Source: a bacterium 1xD42-87
Lineage (GTDB): Bacteria > Bacillota > Clostridia > Lachnospirales > Lachnospiraceae
NCBI GenBank assembly: GCA_003611805.1
Contig: RAYM01000047.1
Span: 1 to 44,209, forward strand
Reading direction: 5' to 3'
DNA length: 44,209 nt
The notes under the pieces: model-generated
Databases searched by the model: none
Told to the model about the DNA's origin: nothing
The model's input: the letters and a program-made list of their open reading frames with translations, nothing else
In this document: in pieces, positions 1-8,698 of the stretch
Layout of the letters: each line of letters opens with the position of its first letter
Position numbering within the stretch: position 1 is the stretch's first letter
Translations under genes and position numbers: made by a program

Positions 1-216
1 GCTATACCTGAGCCGGAACCGGAACCTGCGGAGGCAGCTATACCTGAGCCGGAACCGGAACCTGTGGAGGCGGTTATGCCTAAACCAGAAAAGGAACCTG
101 TGGAGGCGGTTATGCCTGAGCCAGAAAAGGAACCTGTGGCGGCGGTTATACCTGAGCCGGGATCGGAGCCTGTGGAGGCAACTATGTCTGAGCCGGAACC
201 GCAACCCGTGCCTGCA
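1..216 (+). repeat. 36-bp coding tandem repeat, six units
   Basis: Six consecutive 36-bp units (1-36, 37-72, 73-108, 109-144, 145-180, 181-216) encode 12-residue Glu/Pro-rich repeats. The first units are nearly identical and the last is the most diverged. The array runs off the left edge, so the total copy number is unknown. Such a repeat can change length by slippage or recombination. Confidence 0.9.
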
Positions 217-684
217 TTAATAGAAATCGAAGGAGCGGAGTCGGAAGCTGGGGCACCGCGCCGGTTCCCCGAGTCAATTAAGGATATGCTAATTGAGAGA
301 ATGGAAGGCGAAGCTGAGGATGACATACTGGAAGACGCACTTTTTGTACGGCAGATGGGAGAGTATCTGAAAGACAGGCGGCAGATAAAGCAGATTGACA
401 TCGGGCTTGCGGCGATGGCGGCACACAGGCACGCGGAAGCAGTGACGGCCGCGCAGCGCGAAGCGGCGGATGTTATGAATAAGGCTGCGGATGCCATGAG
501 TAAGGCGGCAGACGCGATGAACAGGGCGACGGTATCCACATCGGGGGCAGATAATGCGCCCGGAAGGCGCCGGAGACAGCATAAGAAGCAGGATGGCAGA
601 CTTGCCAAAGGAGCAGCAGTGGTGGCAGCCGGAGTCGGTCTCTTTATTGCGGGCAGGGCATCGAAAGGTGGGGATCAGGTATGA
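1..684 (+). CDS. Tail-anchored Glu/Pro-repeat protein, 5' end cut off
   Basis: The frame is open from the first base, so the true start lies outside the window; the GTG at 64 sits inside the repeat and is not a convincing start. The visible N-terminal part is six tandem 12-residue units of the type AIPEPEPEPVEA. A charged helical middle follows, then three heptads (AADVMNK, AADAMSK, AADAMNR) that suggest a coiled coil, a basic patch (GRRRRQHKKQ) and a C-terminal hydrophobic segment (GAAVVAAGVGLFIAG). It therefore looks like a tail-anchored cytoplasmic protein. Its stop overlaps the start of the next gene by ATGA, so translation is probably coupled to the synthase. A scaffold or regulatory partner of the synthase is a reasonable inference. 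No family was recognised. Confidence 0.8.
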   Translation, partial: AIPEPEPEPAEAAIPEPEPEPVEAVMPKPEKEPVEAVMPEPEKEPVAAVIPEPGSEPVEATMSEPEPQPVPALIEIEGAESEAGAPRRFPESIKDMLIERMEGEAEDDILEDALFVRQMGEYLKDRRQIKQIDIGLAAMAAHRHAEAVTAAQREAADVMNKAADAMSKAADAMNRATVSTSGADNAPGRRRRQHKKQDGRLAKGAAVVAAGVGLFIAGRASKGGDQV

Positions 685-3005
685 GCCGGAGGGAGGACAC
701 ATTCGGAAAATATATAAAAGCCGTCTTTCGTAACTGGAAAGGGAAGATATGGTTCTTCCTGAATATGTTTTTTACCATTATGTATCTGATGTGGAGAACC
801 TTCTTTACGATCCCTTTTGGCGAGGGAGTTGTATCTGTTGTTGCGGGTATTTCCCTGCTGGTGGTAGAGATTCTGGGCATGGTAGAGGCTTTTGTCCACT
901 ATGCAAATATGTATTCGGTGGAGGACTATCCGTTCCCGGAAAATATACCGCCGGAAGAATTTCCCGATGTGGATATATTTGTCGCGACATACAGCGAGCC
1001 GGTCGATCTGCTGTATAAGACGCTTCGCGGCTGTACGCGCATGAAGTACCCTGATAAGGGCAAGGTACATATTTACCTTTGCGACGACGGGCACAGGGAA
1101 GAGATGAAGGCGCTTGCCATGCGGCTTGGGGTTAACTATCTGGACAGGGAAGACCATGCGGGTGCGAAGGCGGGCAATCTGAATAATGCGCTGGCGCATT
1201 CAAATTCGCCCTACGTCGTTACTTTTGACGCGGATATGATACCGAGGAGCAATTTCCTGATGCGTACGATCCCTTATTTTGTGGACTGCGATCTTCGTAA
1301 CAGGGATAAAAAAGAAGAGGATCAGGTTAAGCTTGGCTTTCTTCAGTCGCCGCAGAGTTTCTATAATCTGGATCTATTCCAGTTTAATTTGTATTCCGAG
1401 CAGAGAATACCGAATGAGCAGGATTATTTCTATAAGGATATCCAGGTGGCACGCACCAGGACGAACAGCGTAATATACGGCGGTTCCAATACGGTTCTGC
1501 GCAGAAAAGCGCTTGAGGATATCGGGGGATTTTACACCAAGGCGATTACCGAGGATTTTGCGACAGGCATCCTTATGGAGAAGAAGCAGTATGTCAGTCT
1601 GGGTACGTCGGAGCCGCTGGCATCGGGGCTTTCGCCACAGGACTTGAAGGATCTGATACAGCAGAGGGTCAGATGGGCGAGGGGTGTGATTGCAACCGGC
1701 AGGAAAATGCATATTTTTACTTCGCCCGACCTGACGTTTTCGCAGAAGATGAACTATTGGGCATCTATCTGGTATTGGTATGCGCCGCTGAAACGACTGA
1801 TTTATTTTCTGTCGCCCATTCTGTATGCGACATTTAACTTCATGGTACTCAAATGTACACTGCCACAGGTATTGCTGTTCTGGCTGCCGATGTATATCAG
1901 CAGCAACATCAGCCTGCGGATGTTGAGCAGAAATATCCGCTCGACGAAATGGACCAGTATTTATGAGACTGTAGTTTTTCCTTATATGCTGATTCCGGTG
2001 CTCCTTGAGAGTGTGGGTATCTCCATGAAGAAGTTTAAGGTTACCAGCAAGGGGGAGCAGAAAAACGAAAAGGGGAAGAACTTTATTTATACAATCCCGT
2101 TTCTGCTGCTGATTGTCCTGTCCGTCATTGGTATCGTGCGGTGTGTCCTGATCATGCTGAGAAGCGGTTCCTTTGGTCCGGTGGTAGTGCTGTTCTGGCT
2201 GATCTACAATTTGTTCCTGATGGTGATGGCGCTGTTCTTTGTGGACGGGAGGGTTCCGTACAGAAAGACGGAGCGTATCATGGTGCACATACCCTGCAAG
2301 GTGAAATACAAAGGCGAGGTGTACGAGGGGTATACCAAGGATGCATCCGAGGAGGGAATTGCAGTCAGGCTTTCCAAGCCATACTTTTTTGATAAGGATG
2401 ATGAAGTGGAGATTATCATGGAGGAGGATATGTATCATGTAGACCTGTTCGCTACTGTAGTGCATGTCAGCCAGCAGGATGATCTCTGGAATTTCTCCAT
2501 GAAAATTACGGATTGGAATCATTCCTATGATGATCTTCTGGGAATTTTGTATGACAGAGTCCCGACGCTGCCGATGGAAATCAGACGGGACAGCGGCAGT
2601 TTTGAGGATTTGAAACTGAATTTGAAAAAACGGGCTGTCACACCTTTTTACCAGAAAAGAAACTATCCCCGTGTTGTGATTGACGACGGGATAGACTGCG
2701 AGGGGACATTTCCGGAGCGGGTGCATATGTATGATTTTAACTTTGTCTGTGCAACGATTACGGATAATGACGCGCCTGATGAGCTGCGGCTGAGGATCAG
2801 CAGAAATATTGCCATAGACTGTAAGTTCGAGACAGAGATCCGCAAAGGACTGCGGCTGTACAATGTGCAGAACTATAAAGAAATTGTGGATGACCGCAAA
2901 AAGCGGGACGAACTGGTTGACTGGCTGGTGTATATGTCGGCGGGGTATGAACAGCGGAAACTTCGGCAGGGCAGGGCGGAATTTAACGAGATGGAATATC
3001 TGTAG
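681..3005 (+). CDS. BcsA-like cellulose synthase catalytic subunit with PilZ domain
   Basis: This is a membrane family-2 glycosyltransferase that would polymerise a beta-glucan from a UDP-sugar and pass it through the membrane. The catalytic signatures are in order: DDG (135-137), HAGAKAGNLNNAL (159-171), DAD (183-185), TED (290-292) and QQRVRW (327-332), the processive-synthase QxxRW motif. Hydrophobic segments lie near 25-75, 370-450 and 475-520. A PilZ domain follows, with RxxxR (R528-R532) and DASEEG (554-559), the two c-di-GMP-binding motifs, so c-di-GMP activation is expected. At 774 residues it is of usual BcsA size. The ATGA overlap with the upstream gene fixes the start. The downstream GH5 and acetylation-type genes support cellulose or modified cellulose as product; another beta-glucan remains possible. 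Confidence 0.92.
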   Translation: MSRREDTFGKYIKAVFRNWKGKIWFFLNMFFTIMYLMWRTFFTIPFGEGVVSVVAGISLLVVEILGMVEAFVHYANMYSVEDYPFPENIPPEEFPDVDIFVATYSEPVDLLYKTLRGCTRMKYPDKGKVHIYLCDDGHREEMKALAMRLGVNYLDREDHAGAKAGNLNNALAHSNSPYVVTFDADMIPRSNFLMRTIPYFVDCDLRNRDKKEEDQVKLGFLQSPQSFYNLDLFQFNLYSEQRIPNEQDYFYKDIQVARTRTNSVIYGGSNTVLRRKALEDIGGFYTKAITEDFATGILMEKKQYVSLGTSEPLASGLSPQDLKDLIQQRVRWARGVIATGRKMHIFTSPDLTFSQKMNYWASIWYWYAPLKRLIYFLSPILYATFNFMVLKCTLPQVLLFWLPMYISSNISLRMLSRNIRSTKWTSIYETVVFPYMLIPVLLESVGISMKKFKVTSKGEQKNEKGKNFIYTIPFLLLIVLSVIGIVRCVLIMLRSGSFGPVVVLFWLIYNLFLMVMALFFVDGRVPYRKTERIMVHIPCKVKYKGEVYEGYTKDASEEGIAVRLSKPYFFDKDDEVEIIMEEDMYHVDLFATVVHVSQQDDLWNFSMKITDWNHSYDDLLGILYDRVPTLPMEIRRDSGSFEDLKLNLKKRAVTPFYQKRNYPRVVIDDGIDCEGTFPERVHMYDFNFVCATITDNDAPDELRLRISRNIAIDCKFETEIRKGLRLYNVQNYKEIVDDRKKRDELVDWLVYMSAGYEQRKLRQGRAEFNEMEYL

Positions 3006-3027
3006 AGCAGGGACGGGGAGGTTGTCT

Positions 3028-3729
3028 TTGGAAATTTTAGATGTTCTCAGACAGGAAAAGAAATATCTGCTGTCAATTGAGCAGACGGAAAGGATGCGCC
3101 GCAGTCTGGGCCGGGTTTTGGAGGAGGACGCCCATGCAAGACAGGGCGGTTACCTGGTGCGCTCGCTGTATTTTGACACGCCGGACGACACGGATTTCCG
3201 CGAAAAATCAGACGGCATAGGGGAGAGAAGAAAGATACGTCTCAGGATATACGACCCGGGGGATAAAAACGCGAAACTGGAACTGAAAGAAAAAACGGGT
3301 GATTTTCAGAGGAAACGGTCCCTGACTGTTTCAAGGGAAGAAGCGGAGCAGATGATGGAGGGAAATTATACAAGCCTGCTGCTGCGGGAAGATGCTTTTG
3401 CGCAGGATATGTATCTTACCATGCAGGAGAAGGCATACCGTCCCCGCTGTGTGGTGGAATATGACAGGTCTGCATGGCTTGTCCGTGAAAATGACATTCG
3501 CATTACGCTGGATGCCAATATCAGGGCGACGGAGAGCCATCTGGATCTGTTTTCCCGGAATCTGTTGACATATCCCGTATCGGAGCGGGGTATCACTACG
3601 CTGGAAGTTAAATTTAATCACTTTCTGCTGAGTTATGTGCGTGATCTGCTGGCGCTGCACGGACAGCCGCAGGTATCGGCGAGCAAGTATTGTATGGCGC
3701 GGAGCATCGGTATGAGAGGAACCGAATAG
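3028..3729 (+). CDS. VTC-domain (polyphosphate-polymerase-like) protein, copy 1
   Basis: This belongs to the VTC/CYTH (triphosphate tunnel metalloenzyme) fold, 233 residues and soluble. The start is TTG 3028, six bases after a GGGGAGG ribosome site; the frame is open further upstream, but only as an overlap with the synthase. Tunnel motifs visible are EKKYLL near the N-terminus, LVRSLYFD, RRKIRLRIY, KLELKEKTGDFQRK, VVEYDR, RITLD and LEVKFN. In yeast Vtc4 such residues bind ATP, metal and polyphosphate. The bacterial enzyme would make or bind polyphosphate or a related polyanion at the inner membrane face. It is followed by DUF4956 and CotH genes, a triad repeated at 10.8-14.1 kb. Activity is inferred from fold only. 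Confidence 0.85.
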   Translation: MEILDVLRQEKKYLLSIEQTERMRRSLGRVLEEDAHARQGGYLVRSLYFDTPDDTDFREKSDGIGERRKIRLRIYDPGDKNAKLELKEKTGDFQRKRSLTVSREEAEQMMEGNYTSLLLREDAFAQDMYLTMQEKAYRPRCVVEYDRSAWLVRENDIRITLDANIRATESHLDLFSRNLLTYPVSERGITTLEVKFNHFLLSYVRDLLALHGQPQVSASKYCMARSIGMRGTE

Positions 3730-3766
3730 TAACAGTTCAGAACGGCGAGAGGAGAGGTACAGGATA

Positions 3767-4444
3767 ATGAAAGAGCAGTTGATGAATTATTTTTCGGCAA
3801 ATACGGGAGCGTTGACTCTGCAGGACATGATACTCAATTTTCTGGTGGCGGCGGCGCTTGGAGCGGTGATCTACCTGTCTTACAGGATATCCCATTCCGG
3901 AGCGTCCTACAGCGCGCGGTTTAACGTCTCCCTTCTGATGCTTACGCTGGTTACGACACTGGTGATGAATGTGATCGGGAATAACATAGCGCTTTCCCTC
4001 GGCATGGTTGGTGCGCTTTCCATTGTGCGTTTCCGCACGGCAATCAAAGATCCGCGGGACACGGCGTATATTTTCTGGGGAATCGCGGTGGGAATCTGCT
4101 GCGGCGTCTCTGAGTATGTGATGGCTGGCGTGGGTACGCTTGTCATCTTTCTTGTGCTGATTCTCTTTGGGGCGGTGAAGAGCAATGAGAGATACCTGCT
4201 GATTATCCGCTGCCCGCAGGAGAATGCGGCGGAAGTGGAGAAACTTGTGGAAAACAGGTTTAACGGCCGGGCGAGGATGCGTGTGGACAATTCTACGGCT
4301 GAGAATGCGGAATATATTTATGAGACCTCGGAAAAAGTGATCGAAAAAGTAAAAAAGCAGGGAAATATTCCGGACATGTTTTATAAAAGCAAGCTTGTGA
4401 CAGCGGTCAATCTGGTTTGTCAGAATGATGAGATTAACAGATAA
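3767..4444 (+). CDS. DUF4956 membrane protein, copy 1
   Basis: This 225-residue protein has about four transmembrane segments in the first 150 residues and a soluble C-terminal domain of about 75 residues. The family hallmark is the stretch SLGMVGALSIVRFRTAIKD, followed by a PRDTAYIFWG motif, and it is nearly identical in the second copy at 11516. A GAGAGGAGAGG ribosome site precedes ATG 3767. DUF4956 proteins have no assigned biochemical function that I know of. Its position between a VTC protein and a CotH protein suggests that it couples the cytoplasmic VTC enzyme to the extracellular CotH protein, perhaps as a channel or scaffold. That role is inference from context. Confidence 0.88.
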   Translation: MKEQLMNYFSANTGALTLQDMILNFLVAAALGAVIYLSYRISHSGASYSARFNVSLLMLTLVTTLVMNVIGNNIALSLGMVGALSIVRFRTAIKDPRDTAYIFWGIAVGICCGVSEYVMAGVGTLVIFLVLILFGAVKSNERYLLIIRCPQENAAEVEKLVENRFNGRARMRVDNSTAENAEYIYETSEKVIEKVKKQGNIPDMFYKSKLVTAVNLVCQNDEINR

Positions 4445-4456
4445 AGGGACGGTTAT

Positions 4457-6049
4457 ATGTTGGGATACCGATGGAAAGGTCTGCTGGCATGTCTGGGTGG
4501 TCTGGCGGTGTGTATGGCTGCGGCGGCATGTCATTACGAAATGCATAAGGATACAGTAAAAAACAGCTATGCCGCGCCGCTTACGGCTGCGCCCCGGGAG
4601 AAAGCCCCGCTGATCGGAATCAACGGGGATTTTACGGTGAATGAGAATTTTAAGTCGCACCTGCCCGTGGTGGTTCTTGAGATGGAGGAAGAACCGCCCA
4701 TTACGACAAGGCAGAATCCCGAGGATGGGAGGTTCGTACCCATAGAAGGTGTTGAGCCGTACGTGGACGGCGTGTTTTATCTTTACGCGGGTGAGGGTGG
4801 CGTAAACAGCCTGGACGGTGAGCCGCGTGTCGTGAGCCGGATGCGGATTAAGCGAAGGGGAAATTCCTCCATGCTCTATGAGAAGGCGCAGTATATGTTC
4901 AAGCTCGTCTCCGAGTCGGGAGAATACCGGGACGTAGATATTCTTGACATGGGGGAGGAACATGAGTGGATTTTGAACGGCAGCATGGCGGATAAGAGCA
5001 TGATGAGGAATTATCTTGTCTACAGTATTGCCTCCGAGATCATGTCCTACACGCCGGATAACGAATTCTGTGAGGTGATTTTGCACACGGGCGGCAGATA
5101 TACATATCAGGGCGTGTTTCTGCTCGGGGAGAGCATCCGACAGGGAACGGACAGGGTTAATATCAGCAAGTACCGCGCAGGAGATGTGTTTAATGCATAT
5201 CTTGTGCGGCGTGACAGGTTTGATGAAGAGGGTCTGATGCTGGACACGTATGCGCGTGAACAGGGGCTTGCGTCGGAGTGGTTTGGGCTTCTTTATCCGT
5301 CCAGGCACGATGTTTCGGAGGATGCGGTTACTTATATTGAGGATGACCTGAGCAGGATCGAGAGGGTTCTGTATTCGGAGGAGCAGGACGTATTTTCTAC
5401 ATATGAGAATATCATAGATGTGGATTCCTTTGTGGATTATTTTCTTCTGAATGAGTTTTTTGGCAGCTATGACAGCGGTAATTTCTCAACTTACTGTTAT
5501 AAGGATCAGGGCGGTAAGCTGACCATGGGACCTGCATGGGATTATGACGGCACGATTGACAACTATAAACATGAACCGCTTGATACGGATGCGCTTGCTT
5601 TTCAGACGAAGCCGTGGTTTGAGCAGCTTTGCAGGGACAATACCTTTATCAGCAGGATGGAAAAACGTTATTTTGAATTGCGCAGGAGTTCTTTTTCTGA
5701 GGAACATGTCCTGGACAAAATGGAGGAAATTGCGGCACATCTTGGCGGGGCAAGAGAGCGGGAATGGTACCGCTGGCAGCATATGTATACGCAGGAAACC
5801 GAGTATAGCCTGGAAGAATATGAGCTTGAGGATAACACGGTTCTTGCGAGGGATGCGAGAACTTATGAGGATGAACTGTACCGCATGAAAACGGCTCTCC
5901 GCAAACATGGAGACGCGATTCCGGCTCAGCTGGCAGTACTGCATAAGAGCGCGGTATTTACCACCGGTGTCAGGAACTGGCATGGCGCATGGCTGTTTCT
6001 GACTGCCTGTGTGTTCCTGATTCCGCTTTACTATATCGCCAGAAGGTAG
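4457..6049 (+). CDS. CotH-family kinase-like protein, copy 1, membrane anchored at both ends
   Basis: This 530-residue protein has an N-terminal signal/anchor (about 5-27, with a Cys cluster) and a C-terminal transmembrane helix (AWLFLTACVFLIPLYYIA), so the catalytic domain is probably extracellular. CotH-type signatures include RRGNSSMLYEKAQYMFKL, EWILNGSMADKSMMRNYL, YQGVFLLGESI, and the metal-binding-type segment MGPAWDYDGTIDN. Bacillus CotH is an atypical protein kinase that phosphorylates spore-coat proteins. Here, beside a polysaccharide synthase, the substrate could be a surface protein or glycan. An AAAGGGACGG ribosome site lies upstream, and spacing to both neighbours is 11-13 bases, so it is one operon. 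The family call is firm; the kinase activity and substrate are inferred. Confidence 0.88.
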   Translation: MLGYRWKGLLACLGGLAVCMAAAACHYEMHKDTVKNSYAAPLTAAPREKAPLIGINGDFTVNENFKSHLPVVVLEMEEEPPITTRQNPEDGRFVPIEGVEPYVDGVFYLYAGEGGVNSLDGEPRVVSRMRIKRRGNSSMLYEKAQYMFKLVSESGEYRDVDILDMGEEHEWILNGSMADKSMMRNYLVYSIASEIMSYTPDNEFCEVILHTGGRYTYQGVFLLGESIRQGTDRVNISKYRAGDVFNAYLVRRDRFDEEGLMLDTYAREQGLASEWFGLLYPSRHDVSEDAVTYIEDDLSRIERVLYSEEQDVFSTYENIIDVDSFVDYFLLNEFFGSYDSGNFSTYCYKDQGGKLTMGPAWDYDGTIDNYKHEPLDTDALAFQTKPWFEQLCRDNTFISRMEKRYFELRRSSFSEEHVLDKMEEIAAHLGGAREREWYRWQHMYTQETEYSLEEYELEDNTVLARDARTYEDELYRMKTALRKHGDAIPAQLAVLHKSAVFTTGVRNWHGAWLFLTACVFLIPLYYIARR

Positions 6050-6059
6050 GGAGGGGTTT

Positions 6060-7451
6060 ATGTCTTTTGCAAGTATGACATTTTTAGTCTTTTTTTTCCC
6101 GATTACACTTTTGGGGTATTATCTGCTCTTTTTCAGTAAGACACTGCAAAAGGTATGGCTGCTTCTGGCAAGTCTTGCATTTTATGCCATTGGATCACTG
6201 ACGGGGGCGGCACTTGTGCTGGCGCTGACGTTGTTGAACGGCATTCTCGGAATTGTGCTTGGCAGGCGGAAAGCGGACAGGGGCAGGGCGGCGCTGATAG
6301 TGGGGGTTGTCTGCAATATGGCGCCTGTCATTTTCTTTAAATATATTTATGCACAGGGAAGCCTTCTGCCTGTGGGGCTTTCTTTTGTGATGCTTTCGGG
6401 CATTTCCTATCTGGTGGATGTCTATTCCGGAGATACGCCGGCGGTAAAGAACCCGGTTACGCTGGGGCTGTATTTTGCCTTTTTCCCGAAGCTGACTGCC
6501 GGACCGGCTGTGACATTTCAGGTGTTTCAAAAGCAGCTGCTCGAGAGGAAAATGACGCTGCGGCGCAGTGCGGTCGGCTGCTGCAGATTTGTGACCGGCC
6601 TCGCCAAAAAGGTGCTTCTGGCGGACACGCTGGCGCAGCTTGCGGATATTGTGTTTAATTATTCGGCAATGGGTCGGGAAAACGTCACGGTTCCGGCGCT
6701 GATGGCGTGGATTGGGCTGCTCGCTTTTTCACTGCAGATATATTTTGATATTTCCGGCTACGCGGATATGGCGGTGGGATTAAGCCTGATGTTTGGTATA
6801 GTGTTTGAGGAAAATGTAATTTATCCATATGCGGCGGTTTCCGTGAGCAGCTTCTGGAACCGTTTTTATATTTCGCTGACAAAGTGGTTTCGGCAGTATG
6901 TATATGAACCTCTGGGCGGCGGCAGGCAGAAAAATATGGATATGATGGTGCGAAACCTCTTTTTGATGTGGCTGGCAATAGGGCTCTGGTATGGCGCGGA
7001 GGGGAAGTTCCTCATGTGGTGTCTGTGGCAGTTCCTGTTTATTTTGGCGGAACGCTTTCTGGGATATGCGGAAGATAGCCGGCATACGGCGCTTATGAGG
7101 ATATATACGCTTGTAGTAGTGGCATTTGGTTGGGTGGTTTTCAGGGTTCCCGATTTATATCAGGCGGGACAGTACTATATGAATATGTTTGGGGTAAACT
7201 ATAACGGGATCTGGAACCATATGACGGCAATTTTGCTCAGGGAATACTGGATGTACCTGGCTGTTGGAGTTTTTTTCTGCACACCGGTGGCAAGAAAGGT
7301 GAACAACTGGCTGGTAAAGGGCAGAAGAGGATGGGTTGGAAAGGCGGCTGTTACGGTGTGTTACCCGTTTGTGATGCTGGCGGCGCTGCTGCTCTCGATC
7401 AGCTACCTGATGCAGGGATTGGGCAGACCGTTCCTGTATTCACTGTACTGA
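6060..7451 (+). CDS. AlgI/DltB-like MBOAT membrane protein with substituted histidines
   Basis: This 463-residue polytopic protein matches the MBOAT O-acyltransferase family over its length: LPVGLSFVMLSGISYLVDVY (103-122), FFPKLTAGP (141-149), YFDISGYADMAVGLSLMFG, and FRQYVYEPLGGG. Family members move acetyl groups across the membrane for O-acetylation of alginate, cellulose or peptidoglycan. The residues normally His are not His here. The usual RWHISL reads RFYISL (Tyr270), and the usual GLWHGA reads GLWYGA (Tyr311); the second element, usually ending in HG, reads CLWQF (321-325). I read TAT codons at both Tyr sites. The enzyme may be catalytically dead, use another chemistry, or act as a channel. 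It is paired with the DHHW-like gene downstream, as AlgI is with AlgJ. Confidence 0.88.
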   Translation: MSFASMTFLVFFFPITLLGYYLLFFSKTLQKVWLLLASLAFYAIGSLTGAALVLALTLLNGILGIVLGRRKADRGRAALIVGVVCNMAPVIFFKYIYAQGSLLPVGLSFVMLSGISYLVDVYSGDTPAVKNPVTLGLYFAFFPKLTAGPAVTFQVFQKQLLERKMTLRRSAVGCCRFVTGLAKKVLLADTLAQLADIVFNYSAMGRENVTVPALMAWIGLLAFSLQIYFDISGYADMAVGLSLMFGIVFEENVIYPYAAVSVSSFWNRFYISLTKWFRQYVYEPLGGGRQKNMDMMVRNLFLMWLAIGLWYGAEGKFLMWCLWQFLFILAERFLGYAEDSRHTALMRIYTLVVVAFGWVVFRVPDLYQAGQYYMNMFGVNYNGIWNHMTAILLREYWMYLAVGVFFCTPVARKVNNWLVKGRRGWVGKAAVTVCYPFVMLAALLLSISYLMQGLGRPFLYSLY

Positions 7452-7481
7452 CGCCGGGCGGAATGTCAGCGGGAGGGTGTT

Positions 7482-8687
7482 ATGAAGGCATATTTTTGGA
7501 AAAAATACATATTCCTGTTCTGCTTCCTGTCAGGTCTTGCCGCTTTCTCGGGATATCATATTTATAAAAAACAGGATGAGATTGGCAGTCTTTTAGAAAA
7601 GATGGCGGATGTTTCAGATTATGAACAGGCAGGGGAACTGGCTGATGAAATAGCGGAGGTCATGCAGGCGGACGTCACGGAAAATGCCTTTACGGAACTG
7701 TATGGCATGACACAGAAAATGTTGAACAGGCACGAATATCGGAACTTTTCTTTCGTAAAGGGTGAAAACGGCATGATCTATTATGGCGCTGTTATTGAGA
7801 ATGGCAACGATATGCTTATGGAGTATGCAAAGCGGGTAGGAAGGGCGGCGCGCTGTGCTGAGGAACAGGGGGCGGAGACGATTTTCGTCATGCCGCCCAC
7901 AAAGGTGATGTACCGTATGATGGGGGAGGACAGGGAGCTTCCCATAAATGATACCAATGCCGTTCAGGACGAACTTCTGCTCTACTTGCAGCAGAATCAA
8001 GTGAACACGCTTGATCTGCGGGAACCACTGGAAAACTCGGGTATGACGCAGGAAGAACTGTTTTACCGCACGGATCACATGTGGACGTCGGAAGCGGCAT
8101 TTATCGCCGCCGGAGCGCTTGTGGATAAGATACGGGACGATTTCGGCGACGACTGGGATACGGAGCGCTTCTACTGCAGGAGGGAGAATTACCATGCGGA
8201 TGTATACCGTGAAGCGACGATAGGAACCATTGGCAGTGAAATGGGAATTTCGTATGTGGGTAAGGAAGACTATACCGTTTTGTACCCGGAGTTTGAGACA
8301 GGGATGAAGTGGTATGACCTAGAGAGCGGGGAGAGGAAGGCGGGCAGCTTCTATGAAGCGTTTATAGACCTGGAGCCGGACGGGAAAGGCAGATATGAAA
8401 ATCCGGGGAGCGATATTTATCTGGAAGGCGTGGTGAATCGCGACCGCATAGTCAACACGGAGAATCCGGAAGGACCGAAAATTCTGTGCCTGAGGGATAC
8501 GTATATGTCTCCCGTTGCCTGTTTTCTGGCGCCTATGTGCAGCCAGATTGATCTGGTATGGGCGAGGACCAATCATAATGATATTGATTATGAGGAACTG
8601 ATCCGGGAAGAAGAGTATGATTATCTGATTATTGAAGTTTACCCTTATAATATTGCCGACAGGGCGTTTGCGTTTTTTGAAGATTGA
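7482..8687 (+). CDS. AlgJ/AlgX (DHHW/SGNH)-like membrane-anchored protein
   Basis: This 401-residue protein has an N-terminal membrane anchor (YIFLFCFLSGLAAFSGYHI) and an extracellular domain of the AlgJ/DHHW type. The Asp-His pair is present in YRTDHMWTSEAA (D198, H199, W201), where the family usually has DHHW. The serine-containing GDSY/RDSF block near the C-terminus reads LCLRDTYMSP, so Thr340 replaces the nucleophilic Ser. Family members take the acyl group from the MBOAT protein and place it on the polymer outside the membrane. Because the MBOAT partner also lacks its His residues, the two changes may be linked. A GGGAGGG ribosome site precedes ATG 7482. Family assignment is good; activity is doubtful. 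Confidence 0.82.
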   Translation: MKAYFWKKYIFLFCFLSGLAAFSGYHIYKKQDEIGSLLEKMADVSDYEQAGELADEIAEVMQADVTENAFTELYGMTQKMLNRHEYRNFSFVKGENGMIYYGAVIENGNDMLMEYAKRVGRAARCAEEQGAETIFVMPPTKVMYRMMGEDRELPINDTNAVQDELLLYLQQNQVNTLDLREPLENSGMTQEELFYRTDHMWTSEAAFIAAGALVDKIRDDFGDDWDTERFYCRRENYHADVYREATIGTIGSEMGISYVGKEDYTVLYPEFETGMKWYDLESGERKAGSFYEAFIDLEPDGKGRYENPGSDIYLEGVVNRDRIVNTENPEGPKILCLRDTYMSPVACFLAPMCSQIDLVWARTNHNDIDYEELIREEEYDYLIIEVYPYNIADRAFAFFED

Positions 8688-8698
8688 CGGAGGCAGGA

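Noticed and set aside
1..216. 36-bp repeats as a CRISPR array
   Set aside because: The repeats are directly adjacent with no spacers and are in frame inside a protein.
1374..2726. Minus-strand open frame of 450 codons
   Set aside because: It lies opposite the well-supported synthase gene and has no motif or start signal.
3737..5308. Minus-strand open frame of 523 codons
   Set aside because: It lies opposite the DUF4956 and CotH genes, is rich in His/Arg from complemented codons, and has no recognisable domain.
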